Shown one piece after another: positions 44,832 to 54,029 of a stretch of DNA of 55,741 nt; the first letter of the stretch is position 1; each line of letters starts with the position of its first letter. Source of the stretch: Azoarcus sp. GTDB taxonomy: Bacteria > Pseudomonadota > Gammaproteobacteria > Burkholderiales > Rhodocyclaceae. The stretch lies in assembly GCA_020725025.1 (NCBI GenBank), contig DYFV01000032.1:1-55741 (forward strand), read 5' to 3'. Under the pieces are notes generated by a model that was not told the DNA's origin, searched no databases, and saw nothing but the letters and a program-made list of their open reading frames with translations. The translations under genes and the position numbers were made by a program.

Positions 44832-46454
44832 TCAAGACATCGAAACCCGATTTCTGCCGTCGCGCTTGGCCCGATACAGCGCTTCGTCCGCCTCCCTGAA
44901 AAGTGCGTCGATGCCGTCGGAGGCAGGGCCGAGGGTGGTCGTGCCGATCGACACCGTACAGCGCAGCGCGATGCCGTCGGGCACGGGCATTTCCAGGCAG
45001 GCGACGGCCAGCCGCAGGCGATCGGCCGCTTCCAGGGCTTCGTCGCCATCCGTTTCCGGCAGGATGATCGCGAATTCGTCGCCGCCCAGGCGACCCACGA
45101 TGTCGACCGCGCGCAGCGTGTTGCGGAAGATATCGGCGAGCGCCTGCAGCAGGCGATCGCCCACCGCGTGGCCGTAGCGGTCGTTGATCTCCTTGAACCG
45201 GTCCACGTCGAGCACGAGGAAGGACAGAAGAGAGCCATAGCGCCGGGTGCGCCTCAGCTCGGTCTCGGCGAGCTCGAGGAAGCGGCGCCGGTTCGCCAGG
45301 CCGGTGAGCGAGTCCTCGTGGGCCTGCCGCGCCAGCTCGCACTCCAGCGCCTTGCGTTCGGTGATGTCGATTCCCAGTCCGACCAGGTAGGCCTGCCCGC
45401 CGATGACCGTCCTGCGCCCGGTGAAGTAATAGGGAATCAGCCGCCCGTCCCGGGTGAGCAAGGGCGCCTCGACGGATGCCTCGCCCTGCGCGAACACTTC
45501 CATGATCCGCTCCTGCACGATGGAGCGGGTGTCGTCCGTGAAGAGCTCCAGCGCGTGCAGGCGCATCATCTCGTCGGTGCAATAGCCGGTGACTTCGCAG
45601 AACTTGCGGTTCCAGCGCGCGAAGGAGGCGGTCTCGTCGAGCATGTAGAAGATGCCCGGCAGGCTGTTGATGGTGTCGTCGGAGAATTGCATCTCCTCGC
45701 GCAGGGCGTCCTGGGTCTGCTCCAGCTCGAGGATCTTGTGCGACAGCAGCCTGTTCCTCTCCGAGAGCTCCTCGGTCCGCTGCCTGACGCGCTCGGCCAG
45801 ATCCTGGTTCAGACCGCGCAGCGCTCTCTCCGCATCGAGCTGGCGCACGCGCGCGAGCCCCTGCTGGCCGAGCATCTGCGCCAGTCCGACGAGGAAGGCC
45901 ATGATGTCGGGCATGCGCTCGCGCGGAACCACCGGCACCCGCCGGACCGCTTCCAGGTACGGTCCCTCGGGGAAGCCGAACTCCGCCGCCTGGCGGCGGA
46001 AGAAGTCCAGATCGGGCGGCTCGTGCAGCATCTGGCCGGTGAAGACGTTCGCCATGTGCATCCCGTCGATCACCACCGGCGTGGCGTAGTCGACCAGGCC
46101 GTTGCCGCAGACATAGCCCACGTACGGCCCGTCGCGGAGGTTCTCGAGAATCTGTCGGTCGCTTTCCAGACAACGTCGGCAGGTCTTCGGATCGGCCCGA
46201 TGGAACTCGGTGCACACCGTCTCCCAGCCCGCCGCCGTGAGGATCGTGCCGTCGTTGTCGATCAGCGCGTGCTTGATCCCGGTCGCCCGATAGAGCGACT
46301 CCATGAGCGCCTGGAGCGCGGCGAGGTCGATCAGCTCCGACAGTTGGTGCGTCAAGGGCGCTCTCCGATGGAGATCCGGCTGCTCGCTTTCCTCCCGCAC
46401 CGCTCGACGGCGGCGCGAGGCAGGTTGCGCGGCGAAGCCTCTCATGCCTTTCAT
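44832..46454 (-). CDS. PocR-PAS-GGDEF diguanylate cyclase
   Basis: A 540-residue soluble signalling protein. Residues ~41-205 form a PocR sensory domain (LIDLAALQALMESLYRATG, CTEFHRADPKTCRRCLESD, GYVCGNGLVDYATPV), known from sensing small organic compounds. A coiled coil (~220-255) and PAS (~255-370) follow, then a GGDEF domain with GGDEF at 457-461 and an RxxD I-site (RAVD) ahead of it. It should make c-di-GMP with product inhibition. The ATG at 46454 is a best guess; 46445 is as good, and the frame extends to 46631. Divergent from the EAL-REC sensor gene. Confidence 0.85.
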   Translation of the reverse strand: MKGMRGFAAQPASRRRRAVREESEQPDLHRRAPLTHQLSELIDLAALQALMESLYRATGIKHALIDNDGTILTAAGWETVCTEFHRADPKTCRRCLESDRQILENLRDGPYVGYVCGNGLVDYATPVVIDGMHMANVFTGQMLHEPPDLDFFRRQAAEFGFPEGPYLEAVRRVPVVPRERMPDIMAFLVGLAQMLGQQGLARVRQLDAERALRGLNQDLAERVRQRTEELSERNRLLSHKILELEQTQDALREEMQFSDDTINSLPGIFYMLDETASFARWNRKFCEVTGYCTDEMMRLHALELFTDDTRSIVQERIMEVFAQGEASVEAPLLTRDGRLIPYYFTGRRTVIGGQAYLVGLGIDITERKALECELARQAHEDSLTGLANRRRFLELAETELRRTRRYGSLLSFLVLDVDRFKEINDRYGHAVGDRLLQALADIFRNTLRAVDIVGRLGGDEFAIILPETDGDEALEAADRLRLAVACLEMPVPDGIALRCTVSIGTTTLGPASDGIDALFREADEALYRAKRDGRNRVSMS

Positions 46455-46783
46455 AGCGAGCGCCCGCAGTCGCGTCAAGCGGATACTGCCCACGGCAGGC
46501 CGCCCGGGCGGCCCCCCCCGCGATTTCGTTGAACGCAACGGACAGCGCGGCGCGGTCACCGACGGGGATCCCGCACGACATACCTTATCGGCATCGCACC
46601 GCCGATGACGTTGTCGATGGCTTCGTGTCATAGATCACGCCGCATCGCAGGTCCCGGCCTTCCGATTGCCCATATTGGGCTATGCTGCAGCGCCCCGAGT
46701 CAAATCGCGCTCGGCTGCGGCCTGCACATCGGCGTGCCGACGCATGACGCTCGAACCAACCGACAGGAGTCTCGACCACCCTC
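46455..46783. promoter_or_regulatory. Divergent promoter region of two c-di-GMP genes
   Basis: 329 bases between the PocR-GGDEF and EAL-REC genes. GCCCA-TAT-TGGGC (46668-46680) is a perfect dyad, followed directly by TATGCT (46681-46686), a possible -10 box for the rightward gene; I see no matching -35. The AGGAG at 46762 is rather far (14 bases) from the ATG at 46784. No gene is supported here. Confidence 0.4.
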
Positions 46784-49700
46784 ATGCGGCAGAACATGGA
46801 AGGGACTCCCGATGCTCCGTCCGGCGGCAGCCCGCGCCTCAAGTGGCTGTTCGTCGCAGGCCTGCTGCCGTGCCTGATCGCCCTGACGGCACTCTCGTAT
46901 GTCTATGTCGAAAACGAACGCAGGCACGCCGAAAGCGAGCTGCTGCGCACGGCGCGGGCGCTGACCGAGGCCGTCGACCGGGAGATCGCGGCGACCCAGA
47001 TCGCCCTGCAGGCGCTCGCCGCCTCGCCCGCCCTGGCCGCCGGGGATTTCGCCGGCCTGCACGCGCAGGCGGCGGCGTTCCTGAAGACATATCCCGCCGA
47101 CAACATCGTCCTCAGCGATCCCTCGGGACAGCAGCTGATGAATGCCAGACGCGCTTTCGGAGAAGCCCTGCCGATGAGCGGCTCCCCGGAGCTGGTGGAG
47201 CGGGTGGTGCGGACGGGACAGCCCGCAGTATCGGATCTCTTCTCCGGCACGCTGAGCGGTCGGATGCTCGTCGCCTCCGGCGTACCGGTGCATGTGGACG
47301 GCAAGGTCGCCTACGTGCTGATGATGGGGTTCGCGCCGCAACGGCTGGGAGACCTCCTCGGCGAGCAGGCGTCTCCGGCCGGCTGGGTAGCCGAGCTGTC
47401 CGACAGCGGACACACCATAGTCGCCCGCACGGTGGAGCCGGATCGCTTCGTGGGTAGCCGGCTCGCACCCGACGCGATCCGGGTGCAGTCCGAAGCTCCG
47501 CAAGGGAGCGTGCAGGCGATCACCGACCGGGACGTTCGCGTCGTCGGCGCCTTCAGCCGCTCCCGGCTGTCGGGCTGGACGGTCGCCGTCGGGCTTCCGA
47601 CGGCCGAGTTCCGCGCGCGGCTGTGGCGCTCGGTCGGACCGCTCGTCCTGGCGATGATCCTCCTTCTCTCGATCGCCCTGGTGCTCGCCTGGTCTTTCTC
47701 GAGCTACGTGAAGCGCGCCCTCCGGCAGCTGGGCGGCGCCGTCCAGGGCGCCATGAGCGGCGCGCTGACGGGCCCCCTGCCGACGGCGGGTCCGAGAGAG
47801 ATCGTCCAGCTGGCCGACGACTTCGGCCGGATGCTGGCGGCGCGCCGGGAAGCCGAGAGCGCGCTCAAGCGCAGCGAAGGCCTCTACCGCTCGCTCTTCG
47901 GCAACATGCTGAACGGCTTTGCCTACTGCCGCATGGTGTTCGACGGCGAGACCCCCTGCGATTTCGTCTACGTGTCGGTCAATCCGGCCTTCGAGGCCCG
48001 GACCGGCCGAACGAACGTAGTGGGCCGCAAGGCCAGCGAGGTGATCCCGGGCCTCCGGGAGAGCGACCCGGCGCTGCTCGAAGCATACGGCCGTGTCGTC
48101 CGCACCGGCGTTCCCGAATCCTTCGAGATCCATGTGAAGGCCCTCGCGCAGTGGTACGCAATTTCCGTCTACCGGCCGGAACCGGACCATTTCGTCACCG
48201 TCTTCGACGTGATCACCGACCGCAAGATGCAGGAGCGGCGCATTGCCCGCCTGGTCCGCATCTATGCCGTGCTGTCGGGCATCAACTCCACCATCGTGCG
48301 CATTCACGACCGCCAGACCCTGTTCGAGGAAGCCTGCCGGGTGGCTGTCGAGAACGGCGATTTCGGGATGGCGTGGATCGGCCTGCTGACCGACGACGGC
48401 GAGAAGCTGCGTCCGGTGGCCGGATGCGGCATCGACGTGCGGGCGGTCGAGGACGTATCCGTGTCGCCGCAACGCGAGGTCCCCGTCGGACAGGGAACCG
48501 CCCACGAGGCGCTGGCGTCCCGGCGTCCGGCGCACTGCAACGACATCACCGCGGTCTCCCACCAGGGACCGATCCGCGCCCAGGCGCTGGCCCACGGCTA
48601 CCGGTCGGTATGCGCCCTGCCCCTCGTCGTGGACGGCCGCGGAATCGGGGTGATGGGGCTGTACGCCCGCGAGGCCGACTTCTTCGACGAGGAGGAGCTG
48701 AAGCTCCTGGACGAGCTCGGCGCCGACATCTCCTTCGCCCTCCAGTACATCGAGCGGGAAGAGCGCCTGAACTACCTCGCCTACTACGACGCCCTCACCG
48801 GCCTGCCCAACCGCACACTGTTCCAGGACCGGCTGGCGCAGTTCATCGGCAGCAACCGCAACGGGGACCACGGCATCGCGGTCATCCTGATCGATCTGGA
48901 TCACTTCACTCATTTCAACGACATCCACGGGCGTCGTTCGGGCGATGCCCTGCTCGTGCAGGTCGCCGCCCGGCTGGGCGAGACCGTGCGCGGCCCGTGC
49001 AGCCTGGCACGGATCAATGCCGATACCTTCGCCGTGGCGGTCAGCGGCCTCAAGAACGGAGCGCAAGCCGCGACCGCCGTGGAGAAGCGGGTCTTCGAGG
49101 CGCTCGCCCGGCCTTTCGTGGTCGAAGGCGAGGCTCACGGCATTGCCGCCCACGCGGGCATCGCGCTGCACCCGGGCGACGGCGACGACGCCGAGACCCT
49201 GTTCCAGAGCGCGGAGGCGGCGCTCAAGGAGGCCCAGTCGTCCCGGCTTCGCTGCCGCTACTACGCCCCGGAGATCAATACCCGGATCGCCGCCGACCTG
49301 AAGCTGGAGCGCGAGCTCCGCATCGCCCTCGACGCCGGACAGTTCGCGGTGCACTACCAGCCGCGGGTCGATCTCGTGAGCGGCGAGATCGTCGGCGCGG
49401 AGGCCCTGATCCGCTGGCGGCATCCGGAACGGGGACTGGTCGCGCCGACGGACTTCATTCCCTTGGCGGAGCGGACCGGACTCATCGTCCCCATCGGCGA
49501 CTGGGTCGTCGACGCCGTCTGCGCGCAGCAGGCGGCCTGGAAGGCCGAGGGGCTGCCCATCGTGCCGGTGGCGGTCAACCTCTCGCCGATCCAGTTCGCC
49601 CACGACGACCTGCTGCCGGGCCTCACTGCGACGCTCGCCCGGCATGGGGTCGACGCGAAGGACATCGAGCTCGAGCTGACCGAGAGCCTGATGGTGCACA

Positions 49701-50518
49701 ACCCCGACGAGGCGGCTCGGACCATGCAGGCCCTGCGCAGCTGCGGATTGCGCCTGTCGCTGGACGATTTCGGCACCGGCTATTCGTCGCTCGCCTACCT
49801 GCATCGCTTCCCCTTCGATTTCGTGAAGATCGACCGCAGCTTCGTAAGCGAGATCACGCACAGCCCGGGCAATGCCGCCATCGCCACGGCGGTCATCTCC
49901 ATGGCCCACCGCCTCGGCCTGAGAGTGGTGGCGGAGGGCGTGGAAACGGAGGGACAGCTGCGCTACCTGCGCCGCCACGGTTGCGATCAGATCCAGGGCT
50001 ACTACTTCAGCCCGCCGGTACCGGGCGGGGACTTCGCCGCCACGCTGCGCGAGGGCAGGCGCCTGAATCCGGGGCGAAACGAGACGGACGGCGAGACGCG
50101 CACCATCCTCATCGTGGACGACGAGACGGGGATCCAGTCGGCGCTCCACCGCCTGCTACGCCGCGACGGCTATCGCGTGCTCAAGGCCTCCGGCGGCGAG
50201 GAGGGCCTTGCGCTGCTCGCGGAGCACGACGTTCAGGTGATCATCTCCGACCAGCGCATGCCTGGCATGTCGGGGGCCGAGTTCCTCAGCGCGGTGAAGG
50301 AGCTGCATCCGCACACGATCCGCATCATTCTCTCCGGGTACACCGACCTCGCGGTCGTCACCGATGCGGTCAATCGCGGCGCCGTGTTCAAGTTCCTCAC
50401 CAAGCCGTGGGACGACGAGCTGCTCCGGGCGAACATCCGCGACGCCTTCATGCGCTACGAGGAAGCGTCGAGCCTGCGCCGGGAGCGGGCGCTCGCAGCC
50501 GCGCAGGCCGAGCAGTAA
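46784..50518 (+). CDS. Cache-PAS-GAF-(degenerate GGDEF)-EAL-REC sensor phosphodiesterase
   Basis: A 1244-residue inner-membrane protein. Order: TM1 (~20-42), Cache-like periplasmic sensor to ~280, TM2 (~285-307), HAMP-like linker, PAS (~365-485), GAF (~490-660), GGDEF fold (~665-830), EAL (~845-1095), receiver (~1107-1225). The cyclase signature is replaced by NADTF (745-749), so synthesis should be lost. The phosphodiesterase keeps E873 in EALIRW, ELTES and DDFGTGYSS. The C-terminal receiver has the phospho-site D1156 in SDQRMPGMSG and resembles RpfG-type receivers. It likely degrades c-di-GMP under two-component control. Divergent from the PocR cyclase. Confidence 0.88.
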   Translation: MRQNMEGTPDAPSGGSPRLKWLFVAGLLPCLIALTALSYVYVENERRHAESELLRTARALTEAVDREIAATQIALQALAASPALAAGDFAGLHAQAAAFLKTYPADNIVLSDPSGQQLMNARRAFGEALPMSGSPELVERVVRTGQPAVSDLFSGTLSGRMLVASGVPVHVDGKVAYVLMMGFAPQRLGDLLGEQASPAGWVAELSDSGHTIVARTVEPDRFVGSRLAPDAIRVQSEAPQGSVQAITDRDVRVVGAFSRSRLSGWTVAVGLPTAEFRARLWRSVGPLVLAMILLLSIALVLAWSFSSYVKRALRQLGGAVQGAMSGALTGPLPTAGPREIVQLADDFGRMLAARREAESALKRSEGLYRSLFGNMLNGFAYCRMVFDGETPCDFVYVSVNPAFEARTGRTNVVGRKASEVIPGLRESDPALLEAYGRVVRTGVPESFEIHVKALAQWYAISVYRPEPDHFVTVFDVITDRKMQERRIARLVRIYAVLSGINSTIVRIHDRQTLFEEACRVAVENGDFGMAWIGLLTDDGEKLRPVAGCGIDVRAVEDVSVSPQREVPVGQGTAHEALASRRPAHCNDITAVSHQGPIRAQALAHGYRSVCALPLVVDGRGIGVMGLYAREADFFDEEELKLLDELGADISFALQYIEREERLNYLAYYDALTGLPNRTLFQDRLAQFIGSNRNGDHGIAVILIDLDHFTHFNDIHGRRSGDALLVQVAARLGETVRGPCSLARINADTFAVAVSGLKNGAQAATAVEKRVFEALARPFVVEGEAHGIAAHAGIALHPGDGDDAETLFQSAEAALKEAQSSRLRCRYYAPEINTRIAADLKLERELRIALDAGQFAVHYQPRVDLVSGEIVGAEALIRWRHPERGLVAPTDFIPLAERTGLIVPIGDWVVDAVCAQQAAWKAEGLPIVPVAVNLSPIQFAHDDLLPGLTATLARHGVDAKDIELELTESLMVHNPDEAARTMQALRSCGLRLSLDDFGTGYSSLAYLHRFPFDFVKIDRSFVSEITHSPGNAAIATAVISMAHRLGLRVVAEGVETEGQLRYLRRHGCDQIQGYYFSPPVPGGDFAATLREGRRLNPGRNETDGETRTILIVDDETGIQSALHRLLRRDGYRVLKASGGEEGLALLAEHDVQVIISDQRMPGMSGAEFLSAVKELHPHTIRIILSGYTDLAVVTDAVNRGAVFKFLTKPWDDELLRANIRDAFMRYEEASSLRRERALAAAQAEQ

Positions 50519-50678
50519 GGGCGGGGCTCGCGGACTGCACGCGTCCGCCCCCGGCACGGGCACCTGCGCTGGAACCGAACGGACAACCGAGACTCCGAGG
50601 TTGACCTGGCTCAAACCCCGATCCAGGCCGCGGCGTTAGTGTTTGGCGGCAGATCCGACTCCTGTCGAGAACCCGTGT

Positions 50679-51224
50679 ATGAGCGGTCCTCTCACCGATT
50701 GGCATGACGAGCACGTGCGCTTCGGGCGACTTCTGAACCTGCTCGAGGAACAGGTCAACGCGTTCCGCGCGGGCGAGGAGCCCAATTACGACCTGATGCG
50801 CGAGATCGTCCACTACCTCCAGAACTTCGCCCATCGCTACCACCACGTGCGGGAGGACGTGGCTTTCGACCGGTTGGCGGAGCGGGAGCCGTCGATGCGC
50901 ATGATCGCCAACCGCCTGCTCCAGGAGCATCGCGTGATCGCATGGGCCGGCGAGGAGCTCGCCGACCGCCTGATGCAGATCACCGAGGACGTCATCGTCG
51001 AACGCGCGGCGGTCGAAGCGGCCGCCAGCACCTACCTCGTCTACTACCGGCATCACCTGGTCGCCGAGGAGCGCGACATCCTGCCGCGGGCCGCGCACCT
51101 GCTTACGCCCGACGACTGGGCGGCCGTGGCCGCCGCCGTGCCCCCCGAAGTCGATCCGCTCTTCGGCCCCGATTTCGACGTCTACTACGAGCAGTTGCGG
51201 CGGCAGCTCAGGCCGGCCGCGTAG
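50679..51224 (+). CDS. Hemerythrin-like HHE-domain protein
   Basis: A 181-residue four-helix protein. The iron ligands expected of hemerythrins are visible: H9/H12 region (WHDEHVRF), HRYHHVREDVAF, LQEHRVI and YYRHHLVAEERDILP. It probably binds a di-iron site and O2 or NO, or takes part in iron/stress response. The ATG at 50679 has no strong SD (CGTGT precedes it). It follows the EAL-REC gene by 160 bases and may be co-expressed; O2-linked c-di-GMP control is only a suggestion. Confidence 0.85.
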   Translation: MSGPLTDWHDEHVRFGRLLNLLEEQVNAFRAGEEPNYDLMREIVHYLQNFAHRYHHVREDVAFDRLAEREPSMRMIANRLLQEHRVIAWAGEELADRLMQITEDVIVERAAVEAAASTYLVYYRHHLVAEERDILPRAAHLLTPDDWAAVAAAVPPEVDPLFGPDFDVYYEQLRRQLRPAA

Positions 51225-51242
51225 CCGCCCCGGGTGCCGTTC

Positions 51243-51277
51243 CCGGATTCCGGCCCGCGGCCTGCACCCAGGCTACG
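51243..51277. repeat. REP-like element, copy 2
   Basis: A 35-bp copy of the element at 1954-1988, with differences at positions 14, 20, 21, 25 and 28. It lies between the convergent stops of the hemerythrin and M20 genes, the usual setting for REP sequences. Confidence 0.55.
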
Positions 51278-51304
51278 AGGCCACGTCTGCCGCGGGCTTC
51301 CTCG

Positions 51305-52711
51305 TCACGTCCGCCCCATGTCCGCGATGATGTGCGCCACGCAGCAGGTGACGCGCTTCGCCGTCGGGATGTGGAGGAACTCGTTCGGCCCGTGGGCGTT
51401 CGAGTGCGGCCCGAGGACGCCGGTGATGATGAACTGGGCGTCCGGGAACCTCCGGCCCAGCATCCCCATGAAGGGTATCGAGCCCCCTTCCCCGATATAC
51501 GCCGCCGGCTGCCCGAAGTACGCATGGGAGGCTGCGTCGATCGCGGCGGCGAGCTTCGCGCTCAGTGCCGGCGCATGCCAGCCGCTCGCCGCCTGCTCCG
51601 GCTCGAAACGCACGCTCGCTCCGTAGGGCGGGTCGGCCTCCAGGAGTGCCTCGAGGCGTGCCGTCGCCGCCGCTGCGTCGAGGGTGGGCGGCAGGCGCAG
51701 CGAAACCTTGCAGGCCGTCATCGGCCGCAGCACGTTGCCCGCGCTCTCCAGCGGCGGCAGGCCGGCAGCCCCCGTGACGGCGAGCGCAGGACGCCAGGTG
51801 CGATTCAGGATCAGCTCGGCGGGATCGTCGTGGGTGGGCCGTGCGCCGGGGACGAAGGGGAAGCGCGTATAGACCATGTCGCCCAGAATGGTTGCCGCCT
51901 GCTGCGCCTGCGCGATGCGCTCCTCCGGAATCTCGACGTGGAACGCCGAGTCGCGCACCTCGCCCGATACCTCGTCCTCCAGGCGGGAGAGAAGCTGGCG
52001 CAGGATGCGGAAGGACGAGGGCACCACGCCGCTCGCGTCGCCCGAGTGCACCCCCTCGGCAAGAATCCGCACGCTGAGCGCGCCGCCCACCAGTCCGCGC
52101 AGCGAGGTGGTACACCACAACTGCTCGTAGTTGCCGCAGCCGGAATCCAGGCATACCACCAGCTGCGGCGTACCGATGCGCTCGGCGAGCAGCTCGATGT
52201 AGTGTGGCAGATCGTAGCTGCCGCTTTCCTCGCAGCACTCGATCACCGCCACGCAGCGCGGATGGGCGACGCCCTGGGCCTGGAGGGCGAGCACGGCGGC
52301 CACCGAGGCGAACACCGCGTAACCGTCGTCGGCGCCGCCGCGCCCGTAGAGCCGGTCGCCCTCGACCACCGGCTCCCACGGCCCCAGCCCCTCCCGCCAT
52401 CCGCTCATCTCCGGCTGCTTGTCGAGATGCCCGTAAAGCAGGACGGTGCCCTCCGCGGTACCCGGGATCTCCAGGTAGAGGACCGGGGTGCGTCCGGGCA
52501 GGCGCACCACTTGCATGTCCATACCGCTCACCCCTTGTTCGCCACACCATAGCTCGGCGAGACGGACCGCCTGGTCCATGTAGCCATGCTCCGCCCATTG
52601 CGGATCGAAAAGCGGCGACTTGTTGGGGATGCGGATGTAGTCGACCAGCCGCGGCAGGATGGACTCCTCCCACAGACGGTCGACGAACTGCTGCAAGCGG
52701 GCGGAATCCAT
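51305..52711 (-). CDS. M20-family metallopeptidase (dipeptidase type)
   Basis: A 468-residue zinc hydrolase of the M20 family. Metal ligands and catalytic residues are visible in LYGHLDKQP, GRGGADDGYA, ECCEESGSYD (general-base Glu-Glu), VCLDSGC and the late His in GPHSNAHGPNEF. Its layout with the inserted dimerisation domain is that of cytosolic nonspecific dipeptidase/CPG2-like members. The start ATG at 52711 is preferred over the GTG/ATG further up because of the GAGG upstream and the usual N-terminal helix. It diverges from the pyruvyltransferase gene. Confidence 0.9.
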   Translation of the reverse strand: MDSARLQQFVDRLWEESILPRLVDYIRIPNKSPLFDPQWAEHGYMDQAVRLAELWCGEQGVSGMDMQVVRLPGRTPVLYLEIPGTAEGTVLLYGHLDKQPEMSGWREGLGPWEPVVEGDRLYGRGGADDGYAVFASVAAVLALQAQGVAHPRCVAVIECCEESGSYDLPHYIELLAERIGTPQLVVCLDSGCGNYEQLWCTTSLRGLVGGALSVRILAEGVHSGDASGVVPSSFRILRQLLSRLEDEVSGEVRDSAFHVEIPEERIAQAQQAATILGDMVYTRFPFVPGARPTHDDPAELILNRTWRPALAVTGAAGLPPLESAGNVLRPMTACKVSLRLPPTLDAAAATARLEALLEADPPYGASVRFEPEQAASGWHAPALSAKLAAAIDAASHAYFGQPAAYIGEGGSIPFMGMLGRRFPDAQFIITGVLGPHSNAHGPNEFLHIPTAKRVTCCVAHIIADMGRT

Positions 52712-52808
52712 GGCGGCCTCGTCTGGAGTGACCACCCTAGTTTAGCCGCACCGTGGCCGTCGTCCATTGGGAGGCCGCGGTTCGCAAAACCGCATTGGGG
52801 GGCGAATC

Positions 52809-54026
52809 ATGGAAGAACGAGAAGCGAGCACGCGGACCACGCGCAACAAGGCCGCGCCTCGGCAAGTCGAGCCGAAGGAAGCGGGCGGCGGGCGTGTCTT
52901 CCGGGTAGGCATTTCGGGCTCCTACGGGGGGCTCAATCTCGGGGACGAGGCCATCCTCGGCTCCATGATCTCCCAGCTGCGCGCCTCGCTGCCCGTGGAG
53001 ATCACGGTGTTCTCGCGCAACGTGGAAGACACGCGGCAGCGCCACCGGGTCGAGCACGTCCAGCCGGTCCGCCAGCTCAACCGCCGGGAGGCGCGCGCGG
53101 TGGTGGAAGGCCTGGACGTGTTCGTGCTGGGCGGCGGCGGCATCCTCTACGACAACGAGGCCGACATCTACCTGCGCGAGGTCATGCTCGCCCACGAGCT
53201 CGGCGTGCCGGTGATGGTCTACGCCATCAGCGCCGGGCCGCTGGTGCGCAAGGCCAACCGCGACCTGGTGCGCGAGGCGCTCAACCGCGCCGCGGTGATC
53301 ACCGTGCGCGACCGCCAGGGCCATCGCCTGCTCGAGGAGATCGGCGTCGAACCCGACGTGCGCATCACTGCCGACCCTGCCCTGCTGCTCGAGCCCGAGC
53401 CCCTGCCCAAGGACGCCCTGCAGCGGGAGGGCATCGACCAGGCGCGCCGCCTCATCGGCGCCTCGGTGCGCGAGCCCGGCCCGGCCGCCCCCGACATGGA
53501 TATGGACCACTGCCACAGCCTGTTCGCCAACGCGGCCGACTTCATCGCCGACCGCCTGGACGCGGACATCGTCTTCGTGCCCCTCGAGCGCCAGCACGTG
53601 GACATGCAGCACAGCTACGCGGTGCTCTCGCGCATGCAGCTGGTGCAGCGGGCGACCCTGCTCAAGGGCGAGTACACGCCCGGCCAGCTCCTGACCCTGA
53701 TGGGCCACTTCGAGATGGCGATCGGGATGCGTCTGCACTTCCTGATCTTCGCCGCCCTCCAGGGCCTGCCCTTCGTGGCCCTGCCCTACGCCTCGAAGGT
53801 GACCGGGCTCCTGCAAGACCTGGATCTCGAAATGCCGCCGCTGCATCACGTGAACACCGGGCGCCTGCTGGCCAACGTGGACCGTTCCTGGGACCGGCGC
53901 GACTTCCTCCGTTCCCATATCCGCGACCGGATGCCGACCCTCCAGGAGCGCGCGCGAGAGAACAACCGCCTGCTCGTGGCGCTCCTCCACGCCAACGCTT
54001 CCATGCGCAGCCTGAAAGGAGATTGA
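52809..54026 (+). CDS. Polysaccharide pyruvyl transferase family protein (CsaB-like)
   Basis: A 405-residue protein of the PS_pyruv_trans/CsaB family, which adds pyruvyl ketals to surface glycans. Signatures: GISGSYGGLNLGDEAILGSM near residue 35, VFVLGGGGILYDNE, and GMRLHFLIFAALQGLPFVAL with the conserved RLH. It has two GT-B-like halves. The first 28 residues are a charged tail. The ATG at 52809 is preceded by GGGGGGCGAATC. It is followed after 3 bases by the FAD oxidoreductase gene, so the two form a unit; the acceptor is unknown. Confidence 0.85.
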   Translation: MEEREASTRTTRNKAAPRQVEPKEAGGGRVFRVGISGSYGGLNLGDEAILGSMISQLRASLPVEITVFSRNVEDTRQRHRVEHVQPVRQLNRREARAVVEGLDVFVLGGGGILYDNEADIYLREVMLAHELGVPVMVYAISAGPLVRKANRDLVREALNRAAVITVRDRQGHRLLEEIGVEPDVRITADPALLLEPEPLPKDALQREGIDQARRLIGASVREPGPAAPDMDMDHCHSLFANAADFIADRLDADIVFVPLERQHVDMQHSYAVLSRMQLVQRATLLKGEYTPGQLLTLMGHFEMAIGMRLHFLIFAALQGLPFVALPYASKVTGLLQDLDLEMPPLHHVNTGRLLANVDRSWDRRDFLRSHIRDRMPTLQERARENNRLLVALLHANASMRSLKGD

Positions 54027-54029
54027 GTC

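Noticed and set aside
46700..50149. 1149-codon frame opposite the EAL-REC sensor
   Set aside because: Antisense shadow of an unmistakable multidomain gene.
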